Positions 45,779 through 56,493 of a stretch of 64,000 nucleotides of DNA are shown here, piece after piece. The notes under the pieces are model-generated. The model was not told where the DNA came from, did no database searches, and saw only the letters and a list, made by a program, of their open reading frames with translations. The translations under genes were made by a program, and so were the position numbers. The first letter of the stretch is position 1. Every line of letters starts with the position of its first letter. The DNA comes from Nitritalea halalkaliphila LW7 (GTDB lineage Bacteria; Bacteroidota; Bacteroidia; Cytophagales; Cyclobacteriaceae), in the NCBI RefSeq assembly GCF_000265075.1, contig NZ_AJYA01000039.1, forward strand, positions 1-64,000, in the 5' to 3' direction.

Positions 45779-46435
45779 TCAATGCGTGAAATATTCTATC
45801 ACTTTTACGAATGTTTCTGCATCTATTTCGTGTCCCCCTTGAAAAGTCAAGCGCTGAACTGGAAGGCCTGTCTCTTGGATAAAGGCTTCTTGTTTTGCTA
45901 GGGACTCGGGAGTCACCCATTCGTCCTGCTCTCCCAGAATGACGCAGAGTTTTTCGATTTTCCCTAGGCTTTCCTTAGCCTGCGCCACTTGTATATCAGC
46001 AGCGAAACCTGAGCCCCAGAGCGCCAGACCTGAAATGGGAAAAGGAGTCTGCGTCGCCCAGCGGCTTGCGGTAGCTGCGCCCTGTGAAAACCCAAGGACG
46101 TAGAGCTTCGGTGGCTGTGGGTAGGGGGAGAGTACCTTTTCTAGCAAGCTATTTAAGTAATTTGCGGTGTTCGCGATCGCCATCTCACGCTCGTAACGCG
46201 TCATCCAGTTGGCTCCGACGTGCCCCTGGAAACCTTTGATGTAGCTCAGGTTCGGCGCGTCAGGCAAGATAAATAAACGCTTATCGCTATCGAAGGCACT
46301 GAACTTGCGCCAGAAGTATTGGCCTAGCTGATGATAGCCATGCAGTAGCAGCCAAACTTCAGGATACTGCTGCTGAGGGTCTCGGCTGAAATGGACTGCA
46401 GATTGGCTGCTGTAGGTATGATAGGCTTTAATCAA
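45779..46435 (-). CDS. Alpha/beta hydrolase (carboxylesterase/phospholipase type)
   Basis: A 218-residue serine hydrolase. The nucleophile elbow is GFSQG. The other triad residues are probably the Asp in GEQDEWV and the His in GGHEIDAE. The early motif LLLHGYHQ forms the oxyanion side. It resembles the YpfH/phospholipase-carboxylesterase group; the substrate is unknown. Its start overlaps the cdd stop codon by 4 bp (ATGA). Confidence 0.85.
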   Translation of the reverse strand: MIKAYHTYSSQSAVHFSRDPQQQYPEVWLLLHGYHQLGQYFWRKFSAFDSDKRLFILPDAPNLSYIKGFQGHVGANWMTRYEREMAIANTANYLNSLLEKVLSPYPQPPKLYVLGFSQGAATASRWATQTPFPISGLALWGSGFAADIQVAQAKESLGKIEKLCVILGEQDEWVTPESLAKQEAFIQETGLPVQRLTFQGGHEIDAETFVKVIEYFTH

Positions 46436-46914
46436 CTGTTCAGATCGTTAAAACGAAAGGGGAGTAGCTGGTCGATGCCGCTGGCTTTCAGGAGCTCACC
46501 CTTCGGTGTGTACATGATGATTTCAATGGGTTTACCGAATTTTATCTCGTATTCATTAATGGTCTGCCGGCATAAACCACAGGGTGTGACCGTCGCAAAG
46601 GCGGTATCGGCACGTCTTTTCGCTACGATTAAGATCTTTTGCGGTGCCTGATCTGGGAAGTTACTCATCGCATAGCTCAGTACTGCCCGCTCGGCACAAA
46701 CCCCTACAGGAAAAGAGACATTCTCTTGATTATTTGCGACAAAAATTTCGCCATTCTCCAGTAAAAGCGCTGCACAAACCAAAAAGTCTGAATACGGTGC
46801 GTGGCTATTAGTTATTTGGGCTAGAGCCCGCTCGAGCAGCGTACGCTCCACAGGCTGTAACTCTTCTGGAGCTAAAACACGCAGCGAAACATTAAATTCT
46901 ATTTTCTTACACAT
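46432..46914 (-). CDS. cdd: Cytidine deaminase
   Basis: Deaminates cytidine and deoxycytidine to uridine in pyrimidine salvage, using a zinc ion. Zinc and catalytic residues are seen in VCAERAVLSYA and TPCGLCRQTI. The 160-residue length matches homodimeric or tetrameric Cdd. First gene of a unit with the esterase and probably the UPF0158 gene. Confidence 0.93.
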   Translation of the reverse strand: MCKKIEFNVSLRVLAPEELQPVERTLLERALAQITNSHAPYSDFLVCAALLLENGEIFVANNQENVSFPVGVCAERAVLSYAMSNFPDQAPQKILIVAKRRADTAFATVTPCGLCRQTINEYEIKFGKPIEIIMYTPKGELLKASGIDQLLPFRFNDLNS

Positions 46915-47075
46915 AGTACTACATACATTCCTTACATAGGTCTGCTAAAACAAAGAAAAGGAAAGAAATGTTAGAAACCCCAAAAAAACCGTTTAAGATT
47001 TTCGTATTGTCGTTTCTTTTCGTCATTTTCCCCGTATGAACGCAGTATAGACCCGATTAAACCTAAAATAACTTT

Positions 47076-48425
47076 ATGCCTACCATTCTAATTATCGGTG
47101 CAGGGAAATCTTCTACGTATTTAATCCAGTATTTGTTGGATACGCTTCAGCCGAAAAGCCGTAAATTACTTTTAGCAGATTTAAATTTGGAGACAGCGCG
47201 AGAGAAGCTGGCTGGATATGCGGACGCAGAGGCTGTGGCCTTAGACCTGCAAGACGCCAGTGCACGGAAGCAACTCATTCAGCGGGCTGATGTCGTCATT
47301 TCCATGCTGCCTGCCGCGATGCATCCCTTGGTGGCGAAAGACTGTTTAGCCTTTGGGCGCCATTTTTTTACAGCTTCCTATGAAAGCGCGGAAATGCGGG
47401 AGTGGAAAAGCACCATAGAAGAAAAAAAGTTATTCTGGCTAAATGAAATGGGCTTGGACCCTGGCCTAGATCACCTCTCTGCGATGAAAATTATAGATGA
47501 AGCACGTGCCGAAGGAAATGAGATAATCGGCTTTAAAAGCTTCTGCGGAGGGTTAATTTGTCCAGAAAGCCCACAGAACCCTTGGAAGTATAAGTTTACA
47601 TGGAATCCTCGTAATGTGGTGCTGGCTGGGCAGGGGACGTCGCGTTTTATCCGAAATGGCCGACTGAAGTATGTGCCATACCACATGCTTTTCCGCAGAA
47701 CCGAGCCCGTGCATATCCCAGGCGCGGGAGACTTCGAAGCCTATCCGAATCGAGATTCTTTGAGCTATCGAAAAGTGTATGGCTTGGAAAATATCCCTAC
47801 CCTTTTGCGTGGAACTTTGCGAAACAAGGGCTTCTGTCGCAGCTGGGACTTTTTCGTACAGCTCGGCATGACCGATGATTCTTTCATCATGGATCTTCCT
47901 GAGGACTTCACCTATCGACAGTTTACTAATACCTTTCTTCCCTTTCACGCCACGAAAACAGTGGAGGAAAAAATTTTGGAGCTGCTGCCTTTTGCCGATG
48001 AGGCACTCCTCGAGCAGGTACGTTGGTTAGGACTCTTAGCGCATACACCCATGAAGCAGCGAAAGGGCAGTCCCGCCATGCTCCTCCAGGGCGTCCTAGA
48101 GGAAAAATGGGCCCTGGGTCTGGACGACAAAGACATGATTGTCATGCAGCATCAGTTTATTTTGCAGCGGCCCGATGGAACGCGGCTCGAACGGCTGTCT
48201 AACCTCGTCGTGAAAGGGGAGACGCAGGAGCGTACCGCTATGGCCAAGACCGTCGGCCTCCCCCTTGCGATCGCCGTGGATCTTTTTCTCGACGGAAAAA
48301 TTCCCCTCATAGGACTACATATTCCCGTTCAAAAGGAAATTTATCTTCCCGTGCTTGAAAAAATAGCGCAAGCGGGAATTACTTTCCAAGAAACCACGCG
48401 ATTACTAGAGCCTGCTGCCCCCTGA
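47076..48425 (+). CDS. Saccharopine dehydrogenase family protein
   Basis: A 449-residue NAD(P)-dependent oxidoreductase. The Rossmann start MPTILIIGAGKSSTYLIQYL lies at residues 1-20. The middle has NEMGLDPGLDHLSAM and SFCGGLICPESPQNPWKYKF, typical of saccharopine reductase-type enzymes in lysine degradation or synthesis. Intact. Not adjacent to other lysine genes here, so the pathway direction is not clear. Confidence 0.87.
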   Translation: MPTILIIGAGKSSTYLIQYLLDTLQPKSRKLLLADLNLETAREKLAGYADAEAVALDLQDASARKQLIQRADVVISMLPAAMHPLVAKDCLAFGRHFFTASYESAEMREWKSTIEEKKLFWLNEMGLDPGLDHLSAMKIIDEARAEGNEIIGFKSFCGGLICPESPQNPWKYKFTWNPRNVVLAGQGTSRFIRNGRLKYVPYHMLFRRTEPVHIPGAGDFEAYPNRDSLSYRKVYGLENIPTLLRGTLRNKGFCRSWDFFVQLGMTDDSFIMDLPEDFTYRQFTNTFLPFHATKTVEEKILELLPFADEALLEQVRWLGLLAHTPMKQRKGSPAMLLQGVLEEKWALGLDDKDMIVMQHQFILQRPDGTRLERLSNLVVKGETQERTAMAKTVGLPLAIAVDLFLDGKIPLIGLHIPVQKEIYLPVLEKIAQAGITFQETTRLLEPAAP

Positions 48426-48473
48426 GTGCCTGTTTCAGCGAGGGATTTACGAATCGGACGGGTCCCCATTTTC

Positions 48474-48493
48474 CTTTGGCCGGTAGGCCAAAG
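48474..48493. repeat. Palindrome CTTTGGCC/GGCCAAAG between convergent genes
   Basis: Eight base pairs with a GGTA loop, between the saccharopine-family gene and the DUF4249 gene. It may help terminate either, though no T run follows. Another dispersed family member. Confidence 0.6.
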
Positions 48494-48514
48494 ATGCCGC
48501 ATCAGGGCGATAGC

Positions 48515-49581
48515 CTATAGAGGTGGAGGGCTCCAGTCCGCGGGCCGCTCGGTATTCGTGTTCGGAATTACACGGCAGTCGTCTGTTATGAGCGCAGGGG
48601 TGGCGCGCTCGGTTAAATGGGCTGCCTGTACATACACGTGGCGAGAAGATTCAGCACCAGCGATAAAATAGCCTAAGACTAACTCATTCGGATCCGTGAG
48701 GCTGACCATGTTCCCACGAATCATCGCGGGCGGCTGATCGAATACAGAGCCTGTGGTATTGAGTTGCTGCTCGACTAGGGTCAGAAAGCGGTGTGCAGAG
48801 GCGGAAATGCTGATTTGTTGCACACGTGCCCGATAGGTGTCTCGGAAGCGGAGGCCATTATCTGCGATAAATGCGATTTCTCGACTCGTGCTGAGGCCGT
48901 TAAAATCCGTGTCCGCACTGACGCGAAAAGGCTGGATGCGTGGGGTTTCGTCGAGATAACAGATCGAACAGCAGTCCTTAGGGGCGGGGCCGCGGGGATC
49001 TGTAGGGTGGTCCGGGGGAAGAGTGAAAAGTTCCGGGTTGGCCAGCACCACATGCGTGATGTCGGACAGGCGCCAGTAGTAAAAATTACGTGCTGCTGCT
49101 GGGTCATCGAAATGCGCGCGAAGTGCCACGCCCACGGCATCCTGTAGGCGATCCTGCGTAGGTACTCTTCGTGCACTGTAGCTGACGGACCTGAGCTCGG
49201 GCACTGCCTCTACGTGTTCGGGCAGGGAGGTGTACATGTTCCCATCGCTGGTTTCGATGATGAGCGTATAACTTTTACCTACTTCAGTGCGAAAGGTCTC
49301 GGGTGTTTCGTAAAGTCCCTGCGCCACCTCTGTGAGAAGCGTGAAGGTACCATCACTACTGCGAATAGCCACCGTCGCCTGAACCACTGGGCGTACGAGC
49401 CCTGAAAGATGCTTCCATACGTATCCGAGCGCGTCAGACGGATCTGATGCGCGCGTGCCGCTGTCGTGATGTAGCCTTCCACAGTCAGGAGGCGGCTACC
49501 CTCCTCCACCTCCACCTCAAAAGGATCTATGCAGCTCAGACAGCAAAATAAGAAGACGATTGTAAAGATGCGCTGTACCAT
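48515..49581 (-). CDS. DUF4249 family lipoprotein (one frameshift)
   Basis: A protein of about 355 residues from ATG 49581 (MVQRIFTIVFLFCCLSC), with a lipobox LSC. DUF4249 proteins are nearly always encoded directly after a TonB-dependent receptor and are thought to be its surface partner; their ligand is not known. It has the family opening DPFEVEVEEGSRLLTVEGYI. The frame breaks near 49390 (TACGCCCAGTGG, likely GCCCCAGTGG), and repair gives SYAPVVQATVAIRSSDG. The start is 2 nt after the receptor stop. Confidence 0.85.
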
Positions 49582-49583
49582 GA

Positions 49584-51986
49584 CTAAAACTGTAAAGAGT
49601 AGCTTAAGGATGGGAAAGGAATACCTAAAATAGCTAGACGAAAGGCCTGAGGAGGGCGCCCGCCTGATCGGCAAAAAACAAGGAAAATGGATTCCTTCGC
49701 CCATAGACATTCATTACCGAAAACGTCCAGTCCCCATCCGCAAACCTACTTTTTCCATTAAATTTAAAATTATATGCCACATCCAGACGATGAAAATCAG
49801 GTATCCGCTGCTGGTTACGATCCGTAAATAGCGCTAAGGCATTTCCTGCAAAATCAAACTTGGCCACAGGAAACGTGATCGGACGGCCCGTGCTATAGGT
49901 GAACGTGGCGGAAAAGCTGCTCAGGGCACTCAACTTGTAATTACCGATTAAGGTGAGCTCGTGCGGCTTGTCGAAATTAGAAGGGAACCACTCTCCCCGA
50001 TTAATCGCAAACTCCTCGAATGGGGTAATCACCTGTCGTTCACTTCGCGAATAGGTGTAACTCAGCCAGCCCGTCGTGCGCCCTAAATTTTTACGTATGA
50101 ACAGCTCCGCCCCATAAGCTCGCCCTCTACCCGGAAGTAGCTCTGTTTCCAAGTGGTTTTGCAAAATTAAATTCGCACCATCGATGTACTCTACGCTATT
50201 TTGCATATCCTTATAGTAGAGCTCTACTGAGGTTTCGAAGATGTTCGACTTGAAGTTTTTAAAGAGGCCTATGGAATATTGATCCACTGTCTGCGGGCGC
50301 AAAAAGGAGTCACTCAGCTTCCACACATCCGTAGGGGCAATCGTGGCCGTGTTCGAAATCAAGTGAATGAACTGATACATGCGGTTATAGCCGCCTTTCA
50401 GCGAGGTTTCTGCATTTAGACTGTAGCGGAAAGAAACCCTTGGGCCCCAGCCCGAATAGGTCTCGATCGCCTCCCCCGCTGCGAAGGCTGTCTCCTCCAG
50501 GATGGGGGCTGTCGCCAAAGGCCGGTCCGGAGCATAGGTACGGACATTTCGTGGACCTAGGTAGCGATAATAGTCGTAGCGAAGACCATAAGAAAGCCCC
50601 AAGCGACTACCCAGCTCCAGGTCGTGCTGGAAAAATAGGCCGCTTTCATCTGCAAACTCTCGCTGTACCGCACGGGGCAGAAGTTCGGCCTCAGGCCTGG
50701 AAGTAAATCGCCCGGTGCCACTTCCAGCCGCTTGCTGTCCCCGCCGAAGGATAAAACCTGAGCAGGGGATAGCTGCCAAATGCCCTGCACACGAAGCCCC
50801 TGATCGCGGATACCGGAATTTAGATCGAAGGCCATAGCTCCCCGTGGGTTGGAGATCGTAAATGTATAATCCGTATGATGGACTGTCGCAGCGACACGAA
50901 AGCGCTCGCTGAATTTCCCTTCATACTGCAGGGAATGACTCCTATTCGTCCAGGAAATGGTCGTGTCTGAGGCTAAAGCGAAGTCATCGTAGCTATCATA
51001 AAAGGAGTAGGTGAGTTGATGCTGCTCACTTAACTCGGCATAAAGTAAGGCATTTACATCGTAAAAATTCGCCTGACTCGTGCGCAGCTCCGGATTGTTT
51101 AGCGCCCCTAAGAGCCAGTTGATGTATGAGCCCGAGCCCCCAGCTGAAAAGAGACTTTGTCTTTTACCACAGGGCCATTTAGCGTAGCCTTGCCTGAAAT
51201 CGTGCTTAGCATCAGGCTGCCTCCATAGCTGTCTAGACTCCCTGTCTTCGGCGTGACCGCCAAAATAGACGCGCCTCTACCGCCATACTGGGCGGGGACC
51301 ACAGCTTTAAAGAGCGTAAAATCAGTAATGATGTCAGGATTAAATGCGGTGAATAACCCAAACAGGTGTGTGGGGTTATAAATAGGTGCTCCCGCAAAAA
51401 GAAACAGATTTTGGTCCGCTCCTCCTCCTCGAACATTTAAACCTGCCGCTGCCTCACCGACCTGACTGACGCCCGGGAGGGTAGCCATAGAGCGGATAAT
51501 GTCTACTTCTCCTAAAAAAGGGGGAAGTTCTTTTAAATTACTCGTACTTAAGGTTACTGCGCCGAGGGAGGTGCTGCGAATATTTTTTTCAGGATCTCGA
51601 CCGAAGATGACGACATCGTCCAGCTGGAAATCTTCCTGCTGCATGCGTAGGCTGATGCGGCCGTCTCCTACAGCAGTAAAGGGGTACAGGATCGTTTCGT
51701 ATCCCACGTACCGAACTTCTAAGAGGTACTCTGCACGTGAAAGCACGAGCTCGAAATTACCATTTAAATTCGTGATCTGGGTGCTCTCTTCTAATTCTAT
51801 CACACGGACAGTAGCACCTACCAGAGGCTCTCCGGTAAGCTGGTCGGTGATTCTTCCCGACAGCCTAATGCCTTCGCGCTGACCGACATCCCTACCGATT
51901 ACCACACGCCCCTCCTGCTGCGCGAATACAGCTGCGCTAGAAAAGATCCCCCAAATTAATGCGATATATACTCCCCAGTGTCTCAT
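49584..51986 (-). CDS. TonB-dependent receptor with carboxypeptidase-like domain (three frameshifts)
   Basis: About 800 residues after repair. A signal peptide ends VFAQQ and a CarboxypepD-reg-like domain follows (GRITDQLTGEPLVGATVRV). Next is a plug domain with SLGAVTLSTSNLKELPPFLGE and NVRGGGADQNLFLFAGAP, then a 22-strand barrel ending IPFPSLSYSLQF. Breaks are near 51128 (GGGCTCATAC), near 50699 (CCAGGCCTGAGG) and near 49637 (CCTTTCGTC). The receptor brings an unknown ligand across the outer membrane with TonB energy. ATG 51986 follows a GGGAGA ribosome-binding-like site and the IPT/Kelch gene stop by 10 bp. Confidence 0.85.
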
Positions 51987-51996
51987 CTTTTCTCCC

Positions 51997-53471
51997 TTAA
52001 AAACCATTAGGATCTAGTTCCCACAGTGTCACCGCACCGGGAATCTGAACTTCAGGGCTTCGCAGCAGGTAGATGCTGTTATTCAGCTGATAAACTCCTA
52101 CATTCAAAGCATTTACTGCACCCGAAAAGTCACGTGCCCGTACCCAATTTTTTTCTTTTGGGAAATATTCCCATACCTGACGCGAGCGATTCGCTAAACC
52201 GAGTAGCACACGTCCCTCCTGAACTTTGGCAAAGCCAAAACCTCCCCCTAGCTCTCCTGGGAAAATATCTTCTGCGATCCAGTCTTCTGCCGCTGCATCG
52301 AAGCGTACTAAACTCCGATTATCTTCTCGGATCACATAAGCAGATCCCTCGAAAACAAAGTGGAAAAGGCCGCCATGGAGGTCAAAAGGGGCATTTTGAA
52401 GCCGAACCCAGCTTCCTGTCTCGGGGGTATAGCGATGGACTTCCCGCTGGCTTAACCCTGTATTTCCCCCGCAGACATACAGGCGCCCATTTAACTCGAA
52501 AGCTAGGGCCTGCACGGCGATAAAAGGAAGGGAGGCTAATGGCTGAAGGCTCCCCGTCTCCGTGATCTGGTAAAAATCAAAAGCAGGTGTAAAAGGAGCC
52601 CGACTTAATGTTGCGGAGCCCCCTCCTAAATAATTCTCTGTTTGGAAAGCCATCCAAAGCGGACGTTCGGGAAGTAAGTCGCCACTTATCCATTCACCGC
52701 CGCCTGCGCCATCGTAACGAAAATGATTTTCGATGAAAAAAGTATTGCGGTTAGCACCATTCAGGTAAAAAAACTGTGTTCCTCGCTGGAAATAGTTGCC
52801 ATTCGCCAGCCGTAGGGTGTTGGAAAGTGTATTGACTTCTTCAAAACGGCCACGCGGATAGCGGAAAAGTGCCTCCAGCTGCCGCTCCTCGCCCTGTGCC
52901 ACTATGCGGATGGGCACTTCGGGCTGCTCTCCTGCAGGGGGCACACGTACGCTCAGCAGTGACTCAAAACGTAGGCTGAGCACCTCGGCTTCTCGTTCGC
53001 CGAAAAAGACGCGTGTGTCAGCTGTGAGATTACGTCCCACGATCTGAACTACAGTACCCGCGGGGCCATTATTCGGACTAAAGGAGGTGATATCCGGGTC
53101 TAAGGTCTGAAACTCAATCCTCGGGGCGATGCGCTCCTGCTCTCCCTGCAGGATAAATGCCGCGACACTGTAGCTGGTGCGCAGCTGTAAACCACTGAAC
53201 TCACCGATAAAGCGCCCAGGGTTTTCGCTAGCGCCTAATGACAAGCGCTCTAGCTCCCTCCCTGCCACGTCATACAAGATAAACCGTGCTCCTCGGCCTG
53301 AAAGCGGCTGGAGGTCAGCACTCTACCTAAAACACGCACGCGCTCCCCACTAGTATAAAGAATCTCTTCGGTAATAAGCGAGAGGTCTCGCTCAGTCTCT
53401 TCTGTGCAGGCCAGTACCAACAGTATAAAAAATATACCTACCCCTCGATATAAAAGTAATTTGCACGCCAT
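51997..53471 (-). CDS. Lipoprotein with IPT/TIG and Kelch-like domains (one frameshift)
   Basis: About 491 residues after repair. The lipobox LVLAC at the N-terminus predicts a surface or periplasmic lipoprotein. Near residues 105-190 there is an IPT/TIG immunoglobulin-like domain (DITSFSPNNGPAGTVVQIVGRN). The C-terminal half has Kelch-like blades, for example GRLYVCGGNTGLSQREVHRYTPE. The frame breaks near 53297 (TTTCAGGCCGAGG, likely CAGGGCCGAGG). Location as first gene of the operon suggests a binding partner of the receptor; the ligand is unknown. Confidence 0.75.
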
Positions 53472-53569
53472 TCATTGAAAATAATGTCTCAAATAAAAGC
53501 AGGAGTAACTGTAATCCCAAAAAATGTTCGACTAAAAAAGCGGTCAGAAACGAAATATTTAGATAAGTA

Positions 53570-54367
53570 TTAAAATATCGTCAAAAAATCCTGTAAAAGA
53601 CGGCGGTAGTCTGTGCTGTACTGCCCATCCGCTTCTTTGATATATAAAGTAGCGGTCGGGAAGGGTAGCCCCCCCAGGTGTAAAGGAGTAGAATAGGACT
53701 GGTTTTCTTCCACATTGCGCCCTAGCGCAAAGAGCCCAAGCTCCCGCAAAACAGGCTTGCCGGGACGGTCGTACAGGCTGAGGGACTGCCAGCAGCGTGA
53801 AACCTTCCTGCCTCATCACTTCTCGAAACTGCGCCATCTCCGCCGCTGGCAGGATTACATACGCCAAGCCATGTGGGGAGAGGTGCTTGGAAAGGCCCTT
53901 AGCTAACTCTTCTAGGCTGAGGGTAAGTGCGTGAAGGGCTTTGTTTTTTTTCGCCTCCTTGCCCAGCAGATGCTGTGCGAAATAGGGGGGATTACTCACG
54001 ATCAGGTCGTAGCGTTCTGCGGCTTGATGCTGCTGTAGGGGCTCCATGCGCACCGATAAGCGTGCCGCAAAAGGGCTGGCCGCCATGTTTTCGCATGCTT
54101 CCTGATACGCATCAGGCTCTGGCTCCAAACCGAGAATGTGGGCATGCGGAAGGCGCTGGGCAAGCATCAGGGCAATCACCCCCGTGCCCGTCCCAATGTC
54201 TAAAACCCGTAAGGGTGCTGCATCGGATCTAGCAGGCCCAGCAGATAAGGCCTCCAGTGGACAAGAAGCCCCCAGCACGCAGCGTCCGTGCCTACTTTCA
54301 GGCCACTGTGCTGATGGCTGACCCGAAACTGCTTGAACTGAAAATAAGGAGCGCTACTGCGTGGCAT
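53570..54367 (-). CDS. trmN6: tRNA1(Val) (adenine(37)-N6)-methyltransferase (two frameshifts)
   Basis: Methylates A37 of tRNA1(Val). The SAM site is VLDIGTGTGVIALMLAQR, with the N6-methyl catalytic motif SNPPYF. The N-terminus, FQFKQFRVSHQHSGLKVGTDAA, was joined after adding a base near 54265 (GCTGCGTGCTGG, likely GCGCTGCTGG). The C-terminus needs one base removed near 53775 (CAGCCTG). The repaired tail reads LYDRPGKPVLRELGLFALGRN and ends LLQDFLTIF at the TAA 53570. About 265 residues, matching the family. Last gene of the aroQ-serC-marC-rnhA unit. Confidence 0.83.
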
Positions 54368-54372
54368 AGGCT

Positions 54373-54828
54373 TTAGGGGTTTTCGGCCTCGTAGCCCCGA
54401 TCCGCCGGTAGGTTTTGGCCCAAGGCCGCCTCCACTGCCAGCTGATCGCAGCGCTCATTTAGGGGATGACCGGCATGGCCCTTCACCCACTCGAAAGTAG
54501 GCTTATAGCGGAGGTGCAGGGGGATGTAGCGCTTCCAGAGGTCGATGTTTTTTTTATCCTTAAAGCCTTTTTTCTGCCAGTTCCACAGCCAGCCCTTCGT
54601 CACGGCATCCACCACATACTTGGAGTCCGAAATCACACGTACCGGAATATCTTCCCGCTTTAGGAGCTCCAGTCCGACGATGACGGCCAGCAGCTCCATT
54701 CGGTTATTCGTCGTCCTGCGAAAACCGCCGGAGAGCTCCTTCTCGTGGCCTTTATACTGTAAAATGGTGCCGAAGCCTCCGGGACCGGGGTTGCCGCGTG
54801 CGGAGCCATCGGTGTAAATGTGAATCAT
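54373..54828 (-). CDS. rnhA: Ribonuclease HI
   Basis: RNase HI cleaves the RNA strand of RNA-DNA hybrids. The 151-residue protein has all four catalytic acidic positions: Asp in YTDGSARGNPG, Glu in RMELLAVI, Asp in SDSKYV and the closing Asp near NERCDQLAVEA. The His-loop KGHAGHPLNERCD is present. It is 2 bp from marC and 5 bp from trmN6. Confidence 0.95.
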   Translation of the reverse strand: MIHIYTDGSARGNPGPGGFGTILQYKGHEKELSGGFRRTTNNRMELLAVIVGLELLKREDIPVRVISDSKYVVDAVTKGWLWNWQKKGFKDKKNIDLWKRYIPLHLRYKPTFEWVKGHAGHPLNERCDQLAVEAALGQNLPADRGYEAENP

Positions 54829-54830
54829 GC

Positions 54831-55417
54831 TTAAAGAATTTCAACCCCTGCTAGGGCGGTTTTAAAGATTTTAATGGCGATGGACAAGAGAATGATGCCG
54901 AAAATGCGCCGGAGAACATCTAAGCCGGTTTTGCCCAACTTCCGCTCCAGCCAGTTCGTGCTTTTCAGTACTGCATACACGATGAGCAAGTTGATCACGA
55001 TACCGACTGCGATGTTTGGCTGCGTGTATTCTGCCTTTAGCGTCAAAATGGTCGTCAGTGTGCCTGCTCCCGCCACCAGCGGAAAGGCGATCGGTACGAT
55101 GGAGGCTCCGGCCTTTGCGTCGGGATCAGGCTTGAAAAGCTCTATCCCTAAAATCATTTCCGCCCCGAGGGCAAAGATGATCAGGCACCGGCGATCGCAA
55201 AATCCTCCACACCGATTCCAAAGAGGCTGAGGATGGACTTGCCGACGAATAAAAAGAGGATCATCAGCAGGCCCGCGGCCAAAGTCGCCTTTTCGGATTC
55301 GATATGTCCTACTTTCTGACGTAAATTAATGATAATCGGGATGGATCCCAAAATGTCGATGACGGAAAACAGAATCAAGGTCACCGAAAGGATTTCTTTG
55401 AAATCGAACATATACAA
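54831..55417 (-). CDS. MarC family integral membrane protein (one frameshift)
   Basis: A six-helix membrane protein of about 195 residues. It has the N-terminal segment ILSVTLILFSVIDILGSIP, and the later IPLVAGAGTLTTILTL matches the family's conserved Pro-Leu helix. The frame breaks near 55182 (GGTGCCTGATC, likely GGTGCCCTGATC). MarC family proteins have no proven function. It lies between serC and rnhA in the same transcription unit. Confidence 0.85.
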
Positions 55418-55431
55418 ATAAAGACGGGGGG

Positions 55432-56493
55432 TTATCCGTTAAAGGTGGCGAGAAATGCGGCCATGCCGGCAGATTCTTCCGCCGTGAAAGCGGGGAAGTT
55501 AGCCAGTCGGAAGGTACTGGTCTTCAAGGCTCCGTAGCCGCCTCCCAGCTGGTAGCCCAGGGCCGAAGCGGCTGTCTTGGCACGCTGAAGGGCTTCTTCG
55601 CTGAGCGTTACGGCTAGGACCGTGCGCGAGCGGGTAGCGGCGTTCGGCACATGAAAATCTAAGTGTGGGTTCGCTGCCACAGCAGCTTCCCAAGCTTCCA
55701 TTCGGGCACGTGTCTGAGCATCGACTACCGCGATTTCCGGCATGTCCTCTAAAACACGGCAAAGCAAATAAATGCCCAGCACATTCGGCGTGTAGTGGGT
55801 TTGGTGGTTGCGCGCATTTTCCAGTGCAAAACTCAGGCTGTTATAACGCCCTCGCTCTCCGACAGCTGCACAGCGGGCTTCTGCCTTGGGCGACAGTAGC
55901 AGCACCCCCAAGCCGGCGGGTAGCCCAAAGCACTTTTGAACAGAGGCATACCAACAGTCCGCCAGGCTAAAATCTAAGGTGATGCCCCCCATGGAAGAGG
56001 TCGTGTCCACAGCGATAAGCTGCTCTGGAAAGCGCTCACGCAGGGCACGCAGGGTCTCCATGGATACCGCGCTGGCATTCGCCGTTTCGTTTTGGGTGAT
56101 CGCCAGCAGCTCCGTACCTTCTGGCAGCTGCAGGTCAGCGACTGGAATTTCCTGTCCCGCCTCCAGCTTAAGGGCCTGGGTTTTCGGATGGATGTGCTGC
56201 GCGAAGTCCACCCACTTTTTGCCGAAGGCCCCACTGTACACATGATAGGAAGCCTCCTGCACAAGCGACTGGCTTAAAATTTCCCAGTTTTCGGTGGCCG
56301 AAGAGGTAAAAATCAGGCGGTAGCCTTCTGGCAGCCCCAGTTTCTCACGAAAGAGCTGCTCCACACGTGCGTACAGCTCCATAAAAGTGGCAGAGCGATG
56401 GTTAGCCGATAAAATACCTGCCGTGTAGGCATCCTGTAAGTAAACGGGGACTTGGGCATGGACCTTAGAGGGGCCTGGAGCAAATGGAATCAT
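55432..56493 (-). CDS. serC: Phosphoserine aminotransferase-like enzyme
   Basis: A 353-residue PLP enzyme of the class-V aminotransferase fold. The Lys that binds PLP is in ASVQKCFGLPAG. The start APGPSKVHAQVPVYLQDAY and the segment NHRSATFMELY match SerC, which transfers an amino group to 3-phosphohydroxypyruvate in serine synthesis. A role in vitamin B6 synthesis is shared in some species. Its start overlaps the aroQ stop by 4 bp (ATGA). Confidence 0.85.
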   Translation of the reverse strand: MIPFAPGPSKVHAQVPVYLQDAYTAGILSANHRSATFMELYARVEQLFREKLGLPEGYRLIFTSSATENWEILSQSLVQEASYHVYSGAFGKKWVDFAQHIHPKTQALKLEAGQEIPVADLQLPEGTELLAITQNETANASAVSMETLRALRERFPEQLIAVDTTSSMGGITLDFSLADCWYASVQKCFGLPAGLGVLLLSPKAEARCAAVGERGRYNSLSFALENARNHQTHYTPNVLGIYLLCRVLEDMPEIAVVDAQTRARMEAWEAAVAANPHLDFHVPNAATRSRTVLAVTLSEEALQRAKTAASALGYQLGGGYGALKTSTFRLANFPAFTAEESAGMAAFLATFNG

